64,000 nucleotides of DNA from the NCBI RefSeq assembly GCF_011752935.1, contig NZ_VWWO01000002.1, positions 2,666,001-2,730,000 of the forward strand. The letters are read 5' to 3'. This document shows positions 1-8,788 of the stretch, in pieces. Origin of the DNA: Chitinophaga sp. Cy-1792. GTDB lineage: Bacteria > Bacteroidota > Bacteroidia > Chitinophagales > Chitinophagaceae. Position numbers and translations under genes: made by a program. The notes under the pieces are model-generated. The model ran no database searches. It worked only from the letters and a program-made list of their open reading frames with translations, and was not told where the DNA came from. Each line of letters begins with the position of its first letter. Position 1 is the stretch's first letter.

Positions 1-1116
1 GTCCAGCTGGTAGGTTTGTCCGCCATTGGTATATTGTGAAACGATCAGCTGTGTTTTTCTGCGGTCGTTATTGGCATAGCTGAAATACAGGTTAGATTCG
101 GTGCGGAAGTGTCCCCATCCCTGGCCAATATCAATGGTGGCACTGTCTGGCTTCAACTGGTTGTAAGGGATGGTCATAGGCCTGTCTGCCGGCAGGAACA
201 TATTTGGCAACTTGGAGAAGCTACCTTCCCTGTCGCCGCTGCGATCCACTGCTGCATCAAAGATATGTTCCGTAACAGCAGCTTTTTTATAAATATCTAT
301 ATTGAAGATATCTGGCAGATTACCGGTAAAACCAAAGGTAGTCTGGCCATTCACTACTTTATCTGCATACAGTTTTGCCTGTGCATACATATCGTCTGCA
401 TTGGTGACGAAGTCGTAGCCCGGAGAGCCATAGGCTTTAGAAGACGCCAGGTGCAGGTAAACCTTTGCCAGCAAACCTTCTGCAGCAGGCCTGTTGGCGC
501 GGCCTTCGCTGATACGGTTGCTGGTGATCAGTGAGTCAGCAGCTTTCAGATCGCTGATAACGAGGCTATAAATATCTTTCAAACCTGATTTGGCAATAGG
601 AATCTGCGAAGCATCTTCAATAGTAGCCGTACGTAAAGGTACTTCACCAAACATACGTACGAGGTTGAAGAAATGGAGTGCGCGCAGGAAATATCCTTCG
701 CCGGTAATCTGATTGCGTTCTGCATCTGTCATACCTGGTATCTTGGGCACATTGGCAATTACCGCATTGGCACGGGCAATACCACGGTACATGTATGTCC
801 AGATATCATCCAGATCAGGATTGGTAGATGTAGTTCGCAGTTCATCCAGCTCAAAATTACCTACACCCGCATCGCCTTTCTGGGTAAGGTTTTCCGTAGG
901 TAATTCTGTGGTGATATAATATCCCCTGGAATAGTAACCCACCTCCGGCAGAATAGCATAAGCGTAGATAATAGCTGATCTGGCATCGTCCGGCGTTTTA
1001 TAATAGGTTTGTGAGTTGATCATGCCATATGGCTGTTCCTGCATTTTGGCACAACTTCCCAATACCGTCATGCCGAATAATGCGGGCAGTATATATTTGA
1101 ATGTTTGTTTTTTCAT
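1..1116 (-). CDS. SusD/RagB-family glycan-binding lipoprotein, C-terminus cut by window edge
   Basis: Outer-membrane-attached, surface-exposed SusD-like protein that would cap its SusC partner and capture glycan. The visible 372 residues start with a lipoprotein signal (MKKQTFKYILPALFGMTVLGSC, lipid-modified Cys at about residue 22). They continue with SusD features: a helical segment with RANAVIANVPKI, then ITGEGYFLRALHFFNLVRMFGEVPL, the usual TPR-like core. The frame stays open to base 1, so roughly the last quarter or more is missing. It lies 18 bp downstream of the susC start-to-stop unit and is clearly its operon partner. The divergent mannosylglucose operon suggests a beta-mannan oligosaccharide ligand, but that is inference. 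Family assignment is very secure; the substrate is not. Confidence 0.93.
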   Translation of the reverse strand, partial: MKKQTFKYILPALFGMTVLGSCAKMQEQPYGMINSQTYYKTPDDARSAIIYAYAILPEVGYYSRGYYITTELPTENLTQKGDAGVGNFELDELRTTSTNPDLDDIWTYMYRGIARANAVIANVPKIPGMTDAERNQITGEGYFLRALHFFNLVRMFGEVPLRTATIEDASQIPIAKSGLKDIYSLVISDLKAADSLITSNRISEGRANRPAAEGLLAKVYLHLASSKAYGSPGYDFVTNADDMYAQAKLYADKVVNGQTTFGFTGNLPDIFNIDIYKKAAVTEHIFDAAVDRSGDREGSFSKLPNMFLPADRPMTIPYNQLKPDSATIDIGQGWGHFRTESNLYFSYANNDRRKTQLIVSQYTNGGQTYQLD

Positions 1117-1134
1117 GTAGATGATTTTTACGAA

Positions 1135-4100
1135 TTAGAAAACTACGTTGGCTCCCAGCGAAACGGCGCGTGGCCTTGGATATGCACCTGTATTAATACC
1201 GGCCTCACCTACCTCAGGGTCAAAGCCTTTATTGAATTTGGTGAAGGTATACAGGTTGTTACCGGAGAGGTATACACGCATGCTCTTCACATATTTCATG
1301 GCATCTGTTTTCAGGTTATAACCAACCGTCACGTTTTGCAGGCGCAGGAAGGAGCCATCTGTCAGGTAGAAATCGGATGCTCTCCAGCCGCGGGTAGCAT
1401 TGGCGCGTGGATATTCATTGCTGGGATTGTCTGGTGTCCAGCGTTGCAGCCATCTGCTGGGTGTCATTTTCTGGAAGTCCCATACATCACCGCCATGCAC
1501 GCCATAGAGCTGCAGGGATAAGTCGAACTGTTTGTATTTTACATTCGTATTGATGCTGTAGATAAAGTCTGGGTTAGGGTTACCGATGATAGTACGGTCA
1601 TAGGAATCCACGATACCATCCGGTTTGCCGTCCGGGCCGGAAATATCCAGGTATTTGATCTCTCCCGGCTGTGCATCTACGCCGGTAAGGCCGGCTTTAA
1701 TGCCTTCATCCAGACTTTGAATAATCCCTGCCGACTTATAACCATAAAAAGCATACATCGGCTGGCCTACGGTATAGGTGCTGATTTGCTGGCGTACAGA
1801 TTCATACAGCGAACCGATAAATACCTGGTTGCTTTCTCCCATGGCCACTACCTTATTGGTATTTTTGGTAAACATACCACCCACGTTCCAGGTGAGGTCG
1901 CCGCGGTTGATGATGTTGGCATTCAGTCCCAGTTCGATACCACGGTTTTCGACTTCGCCATCATTGATCCACTGGCGGTCGTATCCCGCTGACGGTGCGA
2001 TGGTTTTGAGGCGGAGCAGGTCGCTGGTACGTTTGATATAATAATCTGCGCTTAAAGTAAAGCGTTGATCAAAGAAGCCTATGTCTACACCCAGATCGAG
2101 GGAGCGGGTCGTTTCCCATTTCAGGCTGTTGTTGCCTAAGCCGGCAACGATGGTGCGGCCCTGTTCATCGTTGGCGCCTGCGAGCCCGGGCCCGAAGCCG
2201 GTTTCAAATACGGAGCCGGTAAAATATTTATAGGAGCCGAAGCGGTCCAGCGTCTGATAGGGACTGATACCCTGGTTACCGGTAAGGCCATAACTACCTC
2301 TGAATTTCAATTCTGAGAAGAGGTTCATGTCTTTGATAAAATGTTCCTCTCCTGCTTTCCAGGCCAGTGCGGCAGAAGGGAAGAAAGCCCATTTATTGTT
2401 GGAGCCGAATTTCGTTGATCCGTCGGCCCTGGCAGTGAGGGTGAGCAGGTAACGGTCCATATACGAATAGTTACCACGGCCATACCAGGATGCCAGGCTA
2501 TAGCGCTGCAGATCATTGGAGATCAGCATAGTTCCTGCGGTAGACAGGTTTTCGTTTTGCATCACATCATTTACAAAGTTCTGTCCGGTGAGGGTGCTGA
2601 ACCTGTTTTCTGTTTTCTGGAAAGAATAACCAGCTACCACGGTGGCTTTATGGCGAAGGCCGAAGTCTTTGGTGGCGGTAAAATAGTTTTCGTTCAGGAG
2701 GTCAAAATAGTTGCCGTTGGCGATGCTGCCATAGCTGCCTTTATTATCCAGTGCGCGTTGTGTACTATTTTTAGGATCGTACTGGTCCTGGATACTATTA
2801 CCTGATTTCGCATTGATGGAAGAGCGGAACTGTAACCAGCTGGTGATTTTAAAGTTCACATACAGGTTCCCCATGAAGTCGGTGGTTTTACCGGTATTCA
2901 GCAATTGATTTGCCAGTGCGATCGGGTTACCGAAGTCTGTATTGCTGGTATGGAAATAATTACCGGTAGAATCATATACCGGCCAGATACGTGATCTTCC
3001 TACGCCCAGTTGCTGGCCTGAATTTTTCGTATAGGCGAGAATGATATTGGTACCGGCGGTAACTGCATTGGTCAGTTTTTCTTCCAGGTTGAGGCGGGAG
3101 GTGTATTTACTATAGTCATTTTTGATGACCATTCCCTGTTCGTTATAGTAGTTTCCGGAGATAGCATATTTTGTTTTTTCGTTACCACCATCAGCGGTAA
3201 GGGTGTAGTTTTGGGAGTAAGGCTTACGGTACACCAGGTTTACCCAGTCCGTATTAACGGCCCATTTTGGTTTATTGGGGTCCAGGCCGCGTAATTCGGC
3301 GATGGAAGGAAAATAGACCATCCCATTGCCTACAGGCCTGTAAATGCCAATATAGGGCACATCAGAAGGAATAGCGCCACCATTGATGGCTGCCTCATTG
3401 GAATAAGTGGCATCCTCCACCGGATCGCGCCATACATCCGGTTTATTGGCGAGGAACGACATCGTTTGCAGGGTATTGAAAGAGATACGGTTCTGGCCCT
3501 GTTTTCCTTTTCTTGTTGTGATAACGATCACACCATTGGCACCTCTGGAACCGTAGATTGCGGCGCTGGAGGCATCTTTCAGTACTTCAATGGATTCAAT
3601 ATCTTCCGGGTTAATCTGTTTGAGGTTACCGGCATCTCCCCATGGATAGCCATCTACTACCAGCAGCGGGTCTTTGGAACCATTCAGGGAGCTGGCGCCG
3701 CGGATACGGATGGTAGCACCTGCACCGGGAGCACCGCCGCCAGTGGTCACCTGCACACCGGCGATTTTTCCCTGCAACAGCTGGTCTACGGAGGAAGCAG
3801 GCGTTTTGTTGAGGTCACTACCTTTCAGCGTGGCCACTGCACCGGTAACATCACTTTTCTTTACGGCGCCATAGCCTACTACCACCACGTTACTGAGGTT
3901 ACCGGGTGCGTATTGCATGTTCACCACCACATTGTTCTGTGAGGTCACGGGGAGCTCCTTTGTTTGCATACCGATATAGGTGACCATAATGGTTTTCCCA
4001 CCGGCAGGAACATTCAGCGTAAACTTTCCATCACCGTCGCTGACGGTTGCTGTCTTGGTTTCTTTTACAACCACGGTAGCTCCGGGGAGCGGTTTTGCCT

Positions 4101-4206
4101 GGTCGTCGAGCACTCTTCCTGTAATTTTTTTCTGTTGCGCATTTACAACGATAGTTGGCAGGCATAGGAACAGAAGGACACTACAGCATGCAATGAAATT
4201 TTTCAT
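1135..4206 (-). CDS. SusC/RagA-family TonB-dependent outer-membrane receptor
   Basis: TonB-dependent importer of oligosaccharides across the outer membrane, 1023 residues. I start it at the ATG giving MKNFIACCSVLLFLC..., a normal signal peptide ending near NAQ; the frame is open 19 codons further upstream but that extension is not signal-like. A carboxypeptidase-regulatory-like domain (about residues 28-110, ITGRVLDDQAKPLPGA) is followed by the plug. The plug shows SusC hallmarks: SSVDQLLQGKIAGVQV, IRIRGASSLNG, PLLVVDGYPWG, and the SAAIYGSRGANGVIVITT signature. A beta-barrel fills the rest, ending in an aromatic-type terminus (ANVVF). It lacks an STN domain, which fits the absence of an ECF/anti-sigma pair beside it. 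First gene of a leftward operon with susD. Confidence 0.95.
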   Translation of the reverse strand: MKNFIACCSVLLFLCLPTIVVNAQQKKITGRVLDDQAKPLPGATVVVKETKTATVSDGDGKFTLNVPAGGKTIMVTYIGMQTKELPVTSQNNVVVNMQYAPGNLSNVVVVGYGAVKKSDVTGAVATLKGSDLNKTPASSVDQLLQGKIAGVQVTTGGGAPGAGATIRIRGASSLNGSKDPLLVVDGYPWGDAGNLKQINPEDIESIEVLKDASSAAIYGSRGANGVIVITTRKGKQGQNRISFNTLQTMSFLANKPDVWRDPVEDATYSNEAAINGGAIPSDVPYIGIYRPVGNGMVYFPSIAELRGLDPNKPKWAVNTDWVNLVYRKPYSQNYTLTADGGNEKTKYAISGNYYNEQGMVIKNDYSKYTSRLNLEEKLTNAVTAGTNIILAYTKNSGQQLGVGRSRIWPVYDSTGNYFHTSNTDFGNPIALANQLLNTGKTTDFMGNLYVNFKITSWLQFRSSINAKSGNSIQDQYDPKNSTQRALDNKGSYGSIANGNYFDLLNENYFTATKDFGLRHKATVVAGYSFQKTENRFSTLTGQNFVNDVMQNENLSTAGTMLISNDLQRYSLASWYGRGNYSYMDRYLLTLTARADGSTKFGSNNKWAFFPSAALAWKAGEEHFIKDMNLFSELKFRGSYGLTGNQGISPYQTLDRFGSYKYFTGSVFETGFGPGLAGANDEQGRTIVAGLGNNSLKWETTRSLDLGVDIGFFDQRFTLSADYYIKRTSDLLRLKTIAPSAGYDRQWINDGEVENRGIELGLNANIINRGDLTWNVGGMFTKNTNKVVAMGESNQVFIGSLYESVRQQISTYTVGQPMYAFYGYKSAGIIQSLDEGIKAGLTGVDAQPGEIKYLDISGPDGKPDGIVDSYDRTIIGNPNPDFIYSINTNVKYKQFDLSLQLYGVHGGDVWDFQKMTPSRWLQRWTPDNPSNEYPRANATRGWRASDFYLTDGSFLRLQNVTVGYNLKTDAMKYVKSMRVYLSGNNLYTFTKFNKGFDPEVGEAGINTGAYPRPRAVSLGANVVF

Positions 4207-4242
4207 AACGCATTCAGTTTTTAAAACGTAGAAATAATGCAA

Positions 4243-4250
4243 CAAAAATA
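4243..4250 (-). promoter_or_regulatory. Putative Bacteroidota -7 box for susC
   Basis: On the minus strand this reads TATTTTTG, a perfect match to the Bacteroidota -7 consensus TAnnTTTG. It would start transcription about 30 nt before the susC ATG. No good TTG was found at the expected -33 distance, so the call rests on the -7 box and its position only. Confidence 0.42.
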
Positions 4251-4445
4251 ACCGGGTTAACAAGGCGTTTTTGGTGCTATTCTGTCATACTATGATCCTT
4301 AAACGATATCTCCCTGATCATCTATCTAAATGATCACCTGCCGGCAAAGGCCCGGCAATACAATCTTTCACCCTATCCAGGTGCTGCTGTTGTTTCAGCA
4401 TATGAATTCGTCATTTGAGCATTAATAGAAACATCATCGCATGGA

Positions 4446-4453
4446 TAGCTTTG
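4446..4453 (+). promoter_or_regulatory. Putative Bacteroidota -7 box for the mannosylglucose operon
   Basis: TAGCTTTG matches TAnnTTTG exactly and lies 39 nt before the chosen ATG of the GH130 gene, giving a leader of roughly 33 nt. The nearest upstream TTG (4415-4417) is too far away for a normal -33 element. The box lies inside the rejected N-terminal extension of the GH130 frame, which supports the downstream start. Confidence 0.45.
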
Positions 4454-4492
4454 TGGCCACACGAATCTTACAGACACGATAACAATTCTGAT

Positions 4493-5668
4493 ATGTCAAA
4501 TTTTGAGAACAGACTAGCAGCGCTGCGTGCGGCACAACAGACATTACTGGCGATAAAAAATGAACCGGAAACGCCAGGTAACGGCATCTTCCAGCGTTAT
4601 AAATACCCGGTGCTCACCGCTGCACATACTCCACTGGAATGGTGCTACGACCTGAACAAGGCCACCAATCCATTCCTGATGACACGCTTCGGAATCAACG
4701 CTGTTTTTAATGCCGGCGCTATTAAATGGAAGGATAAATATGTAGTGATAGCACGTATGGAAGGCTGGGACAGAAAATCCTTCTTTGCCCTGGCCGACAG
4801 CGATAATGGCCTGGATAACTTCAGGCTGCGTTACCCTATCGTCATTCCGGAAACCGAAGTTCCTGATACCAATGTATATGATATGCGGGTAGTATTACAT
4901 GAAGATGGTTATGTATACGGCCTGTTCTGCACCGAACGCCGCGACCCTGCAGCACCAGCCGGCGACCAGTCTGCCGCTGTGGCACAATGCGGCATCGTTC
5001 GTACCAAAGACCTTCAGCACTGGGAGCGGCTACCAGACCTCATCACACAATCACCGCAGCAACGCAATGTGGTATTGCACCCTGAATTTGTGAACGGGAA
5101 ATATATGCTGTATACCCGCCCGCAGGACAGCTTCATAGAAGCCGGTAAAGGCGGTGGTATTGGCATAGGCTATTGTGATAGCATGGAACATGCGGTCATC
5201 TCTACAGAAAAAGTAATTGACAACAAACAATATCATACCATCGCAGAAGCCAAAAACGGCCAGGGACCAGCGCCTATCAAAACCCCTCACGGCTGGCTGC
5301 ACCTGGCACATGGCGTGCGCAACACCGCAGCAGGCTTACGTTATACGCTCTACATGTTCATGACTTCCCTGGACAATCCCGAAGAAATTACGTATAAGCC
5401 TGCCGGTTACTTTATGGCGCCGGAAGCAGCAGAACGTACCGGCGATGTTTCCAATGTACTGTTCTGCAATGGCTGGATCGCTGATGAAGATGGAAAAGTA
5501 TATATCTACTATGCCAGCAGCGATACACGTTTACACGTTGCCGTTAGCAGCACAGCACAGCTGACCGACTACTGTATGCATACTGCCCCTGACGGTTTAC
5601 GCTCCGCCACTTCTGTTGCCACACTTCGCGGTATTATCGCTGGTAATGCCGCCTTACAACATGCTTAA
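4493..5668 (+). CDS. 4-O-beta-D-mannosyl-D-glucose phosphorylase (GH130, subfamily 1 type)
   Basis: Cytoplasmic enzyme expected to split 4-O-beta-D-mannosyl-D-glucose with phosphate into mannose-1-phosphate and glucose. The 391-residue protein begins at MSNFENRL; the 26 codons upstream look like leader DNA and include a promoter box. Characteristic GH130_1 stretches are visible: GNGIFQRYKYPVLTAAH near residue 30, NPFLMTRFGINAVFNAGAI near 60-75, and TNVYDMR near 126-132, whose Asp (about residue 130) sits where the family's general acid lies. Further ones are LFCTERRDP, QRNVVLHPEF and YTRPQDSF. There is no signal peptide. The next genes are a sugar symporter and a cellobiose 2-epimerase, the same trio as the Bacteroides mannobiose pathway, which makes the substrate call strong. 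Related GH130 enzymes acting on mannooligosaccharides or N-glycan cores are less likely. Confidence 0.93.
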   Translation: MSNFENRLAALRAAQQTLLAIKNEPETPGNGIFQRYKYPVLTAAHTPLEWCYDLNKATNPFLMTRFGINAVFNAGAIKWKDKYVVIARMEGWDRKSFFALADSDNGLDNFRLRYPIVIPETEVPDTNVYDMRVVLHEDGYVYGLFCTERRDPAAPAGDQSAAVAQCGIVRTKDLQHWERLPDLITQSPQQRNVVLHPEFVNGKYMLYTRPQDSFIEAGKGGGIGIGYCDSMEHAVISTEKVIDNKQYHTIAEAKNGQGPAPIKTPHGWLHLAHGVRNTAAGLRYTLYMFMTSLDNPEEITYKPAGYFMAPEAAERTGDVSNVLFCNGWIADEDGKVYIYYASSDTRLHVAVSSTAQLTDYCMHTAPDGLRSATSVATLRGIIAGNAALQHA

Positions 5669-5679
5669 AATCTTTGCCT

Positions 5680-7098
5680 ATGTCTGCCCGCATTGCACTA
5701 AAAGAAAAGATAGGATATGGTTTTGGTGACATGGCTTCTTCCATGTTCTGGAAGCTGTTTGGCATGTACCTGTTATTCTACTATACAGATGTCATGGGAA
5801 TTGCCGCCGGTGCGGTAGGCACCATGTTCCTGGTAACAAGAATCTGGGATACGCTCTTCGATCCTGTTGTAGGCGCACTCACCGACAGGACCAGCAGCAA
5901 ATGGGGCAAATTCCGGCCCTGGCTGTTGTACACCGCCGTTCCGTTTTCGATAACAGGTATCCTCACCTTCTATACGCCGGCTACCGGCGCAGGAGGAAAG
6001 CTGATATATGCCTATATCACCTATTCTGCCATGATGATGATCTACTCCCTGATCAATGTCCCTTATGCGTCTTTATTGGGTGTAATGACAACCGATGGCC
6101 GGGAGCGTAATAGCCTTGCCTCTTTCCGGATGTCGTTTGCCTTTGCCGGCAGCTTCATTGCTTTGGGGCTCCTCGAACCAATGATAGCGGCCTTCTCCCC
6201 TGCAGGCCTGCAACTTAGCTGGACATACGCCGTCGCTGTCATCGCGCTGATTTGCCTGGTATTATTCCTGTTATGCTTTGCATGGGTAAAGGAAAGAGTA
6301 CAGCCTATACAGGAAAACAATGCGCAACTGAAAGAAGATATTAGTGACCTGTGTGGCAACAGGCCATGGTGGATACTTTTAGGTGCAGGCATTAGCGCCC
6401 TTATCTTCAACGCTGTGCGTGATGGCGCCACTGTGTATTATTTCAAGTATTATATCACGGAGTCGGCGGCATTTAGTATGGCTGGTATTTCATTTACCTA
6501 TACCACGCTTTACCTGCTGGCAGGACAGGCAGCTAACATCCTCGGGGTAATACTCGCAACGCCGGTGGCTAACCGGTTTGGAAAAAAACGGACCTACTTC
6601 GGTGCGATGTTCCTGGCCACGCTCTTCAGCATCATTTTCTATTTTCCGGGAAAAGAACAGCTGGCACTGATTTTCGGCTTGCAGGTATTGATAAGTACCT
6701 GTGCGGGTATCATCTTCCCGTTACTCTGGAGTATGTATGCAGATATTGCCGATTATTCAGAATGGAAAACCGGCAGAAGAGCCACCGGCCTCATATTTTC
6801 CTCCTCGTCCATGTCGCAGAAATTTGGATGGACCATTGGCGGCGCCCTCACGGGCTGGCTGCTGGGAGCCTTCGGATTTCAGGCCAATAGCATACAGGCC
6901 GTAGCCGCACAAACAGGCATTATTCATATGCTCAGCTCCATACCTGCTGCCGGTGCGCTGCTGAGTGTACTGTTCATCGCTGCCTATCCATTATCTGAAT
7001 CTAAAATGAATGATATCACCCGTGATCTCGAAAAAAGAAGAAAAAATCTTTCCACCGGCGCAGTTGCTGAAAACACAACTGCAGGAGGAGTTATATAA
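5680..7098 (+). CDS. GPH-family (MFS) sugar:cation symporter
   Basis: Inner-membrane importer, 472 residues with about twelve hydrophobic segments. The start is the ATG giving MSARIALKEKIGYGFGDMAS, the typical N-terminus of glycoside-pentoside-hexuronide symporters; a TTG two codons earlier is open but unnecessary. Other family marks are FDPVVGALTDRTSSKWGKFRPW after the second helix and the matching YADIADYSEWKTGRRATGL in the second half. It starts 11 bp after the phosphorylase stop and its 3' end overlaps the epimerase frame. The likely cargo is beta-1,4-mannobiose or mannosylglucose released in the periplasm, inferred from the neighbours. Confidence 0.92.
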   Translation: MSARIALKEKIGYGFGDMASSMFWKLFGMYLLFYYTDVMGIAAGAVGTMFLVTRIWDTLFDPVVGALTDRTSSKWGKFRPWLLYTAVPFSITGILTFYTPATGAGGKLIYAYITYSAMMMIYSLINVPYASLLGVMTTDGRERNSLASFRMSFAFAGSFIALGLLEPMIAAFSPAGLQLSWTYAVAVIALICLVLFLLCFAWVKERVQPIQENNAQLKEDISDLCGNRPWWILLGAGISALIFNAVRDGATVYYFKYYITESAAFSMAGISFTYTTLYLLAGQAANILGVILATPVANRFGKKRTYFGAMFLATLFSIIFYFPGKEQLALIFGLQVLISTCAGIIFPLLWSMYADIADYSEWKTGRRATGLIFSSSSMSQKFGWTIGGALTGWLLGAFGFQANSIQAVAAQTGIIHMLSSIPAAGALLSVLFIAAYPLSESKMNDITRDLEKRRKNLSTGAVAENTTAGGVI

Positions 7099-8230
7099 CA
7101 TCCTGCAATACTGGGAGACCCATACCGTTGATAGCAGCAATGGCGGCTTCATCGGCCGTATCTCCGGCAATAACATGGCAGACCCTTATGCAGTCAGGGG
7201 AGCGGTCCTGAATACCCGCATCCTGTGGACATTCTCGGCTGCCTATAACTTATTGCAGGAACAACAATGGCTGGACCTCGCCCAACGTGCATGGCTATAC
7301 GTCGAACAATATTTCCTGGATAAAACCAATGGCGGACTGTACTGGTCTGTTGATTACAACGGCCAGCCGGTAGATACTAAAAAGCAGGTCTATGCCATTG
7401 CCTTTGGCGTATATGCCTGTAGTGAATACTATAAAGCCAGTGGCGATGACAGCGCCAGGGATACAGCCATCAGCCTCTATCAGACCATTATGCAGCAGGC
7501 TTTTGACCCGCAGTATGGGGGTTACTTTGAAGCATTCGCTGCCGACTGGTCTGAACTTCCCGACCAGCGCCTCAGTCTGAAAGATGCCAATGAAAAGAAG
7601 TCCATGAACACACACCTGCATGTGCTGGAAGCCTGGACAAACCTATACACCATCTGGCCGGATGCCAATCTGAAAACAGATATCCAGGTATTGCTGGATA
7701 TATTCTCAAGAAGAATCATCCACCCGGTCCACCACCACCTTCTGTTATTTTTTCAGGAAGACTGGACGGTGAAAGGCGACGCCATTTCCTACGGGCATGA
7801 TATTGAAGCAGCGTGGCTTCTGCTCGAAGCGGCGGAAGCAATAAAAGACAATACCTATATCTCCGCATTTAAGAAAATAGCGATGCAGCTGTCGCAGGCC
7901 TCACTCGAAGGTCTCGATGCCGATGGGGGCCTGTGGTACGAACTCCTGCCATCTGCACATCACCTGGTAAAAGAAAAACACTGGTGGCCGCAGGCAGAAG
8001 CGATGGTGGGTTTCATCAATGCGTGGCAGCTCAGCAGCGACCTCCGCTACTTCGAACATGCTACCGGTTCATGGGACTTTATCCGCGACTACCTCCTGGA
8101 TAAAAAACACGGCGAGTGGCATTGGGGAGTAGATGCATTCCATCATCCGCTGGATGAAGATAAGGTCGGGCTTTGGAAATGCCCTTATCACAATGCCAGA
8201 TCATGTATGGAGCTCATAAAGCGATTATAA
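7010..8230 (+). CDS. Cellobiose 2-epimerase (AGE superfamily)
   Basis: Cytoplasmic epimerase that would convert beta-1,4-mannobiose to mannosylglucose, feeding the phosphorylase two genes upstream. The protein is 406 residues, normal for the (alpha/alpha)6-barrel family. Motifs include NGGFIGRI, NTRILWTFSAAYN, a GHDIEAAWLL segment with a conserved His near residue 263, KHWWPQAEAM, EWHWGVD, and KCPYHNARSCMEL near the C-terminus (His about 393). The ATG used here lies 89 nt inside the transporter gene. A TTG at 7064 would give an N-terminus closer in length to known epimerases, so the start is uncertain while the frame is not. An N-acylglucosamine 2-epimerase is the alternative, but the context favours the disaccharide enzyme. 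Confidence 0.92.
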   Translation: MISPVISKKEEKIFPPAQLLKTQLQEELYNILQYWETHTVDSSNGGFIGRISGNNMADPYAVRGAVLNTRILWTFSAAYNLLQEQQWLDLAQRAWLYVEQYFLDKTNGGLYWSVDYNGQPVDTKKQVYAIAFGVYACSEYYKASGDDSARDTAISLYQTIMQQAFDPQYGGYFEAFAADWSELPDQRLSLKDANEKKSMNTHLHVLEAWTNLYTIWPDANLKTDIQVLLDIFSRRIIHPVHHHLLLFFQEDWTVKGDAISYGHDIEAAWLLLEAAEAIKDNTYISAFKKIAMQLSQASLEGLDADGGLWYELLPSAHHLVKEKHWWPQAEAMVGFINAWQLSSDLRYFEHATGSWDFIRDYLLDKKHGEWHWGVDAFHHPLDEDKVGLWKCPYHNARSCMELIKRL

Positions 8231-8238
8231 TATGCTGT

Positions 8239-8270
8239 AAGGTGGCCGCTAGCGGCCACCTTAGTTTTTT
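8239..8270 (+). terminator. Rho-independent terminator of the mannosylglucose operon
   Basis: A perfect 12-base inverted repeat (arms 8239-8250 and 8251-8262, GC-rich core ggtggccgct) is followed by a six-T run. It lies 8 bp after the epimerase stop codon. Confidence 0.88.
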
Positions 8271-8325
8271 ATGAAGTGTTAAGCCAACTTTCGCTAACTT
8301 TCAGCGCAGAAAATCCGGCTTTCCT

Positions 8326-8748
8326 ATGATTACAAATATTTCAAAAATAACGATCAATGCAGATCCGCAAAGGGTCTGGAACGTGCTCACCCAGCCGGCG
8401 CTGGTGAAGCAATGGCAATACAACAGTGACCTCCATACAGACTGGCAGGTAGGTAGTACGATCGAATTTGTCTCTAAATGGGAAGATCAGGTATTTAAAC
8501 AATGGGGCAAAGTATTGGCTTTTGATCCGCCGCACCAACTGGCTTACAGCCTGTTTGCACCACGGCCCGGACTCGAAAACAAACCTGAGAATTACTTCGT
8601 CATGAAGTATATACTTGCAGCAGCAAACGGACAAACGAAACTGGAAATCCGTATGGAAGATTCAAGACCCGGAGCTGTTCAGGAGCCCGAACAAGGAGAA
8701 GAAAGTCCGGTCCTCCAGGCGCTTAAGCAACTGGCAGAAAGCGAATAA
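8326..8748 (+). CDS. SRPBCC / AHSA1-like START-fold protein
   Basis: Small 140-residue cytoplasmic protein of the SRPBCC (Bet v 1/START-like) superfamily, AHSA1-like branch. It shows the usual N-terminus ISKITINADPQRVWNVLTQPALVKQW, then VGSTIEFVSKW, GKVLAFDPPHQLAYSLF and a C-terminal helix. Such proteins bind hydrophobic ligands; no specific ligand can be read. It is a single-gene unit between two terminators. The last 25 residues are rich in Glu and Gln. Confidence 0.8.
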   Translation: MITNISKITINADPQRVWNVLTQPALVKQWQYNSDLHTDWQVGSTIEFVSKWEDQVFKQWGKVLAFDPPHQLAYSLFAPRPGLENKPENYFVMKYILAAANGQTKLEIRMEDSRPGAVQEPEQGEESPVLQALKQLAESE

Positions 8749-8750
8749 AT

Positions 8751-8788
8751 AAAAAAAAGACTACCCTGATACGGGTAGTCTTTTTTTT
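8751..8788. terminator. Bidirectional terminator between convergent genes
   Basis: A perfect 8-bp stem (gactaccc / gggtagtc) with a six-base loop is flanked by eight A on the left and eight T on the right. It can therefore stop transcription from both sides, serving the SRPBCC gene and the SLOG-like gene, whose last two bases overlap it. Confidence 0.9.

Noticed and set aside
4415..4492. 26-codon N-terminal extension of the mannosylglucose phosphorylase
   Set aside because: Contains a promoter box and has no similarity to the conserved N-terminus, which starts at MSNFENRL.
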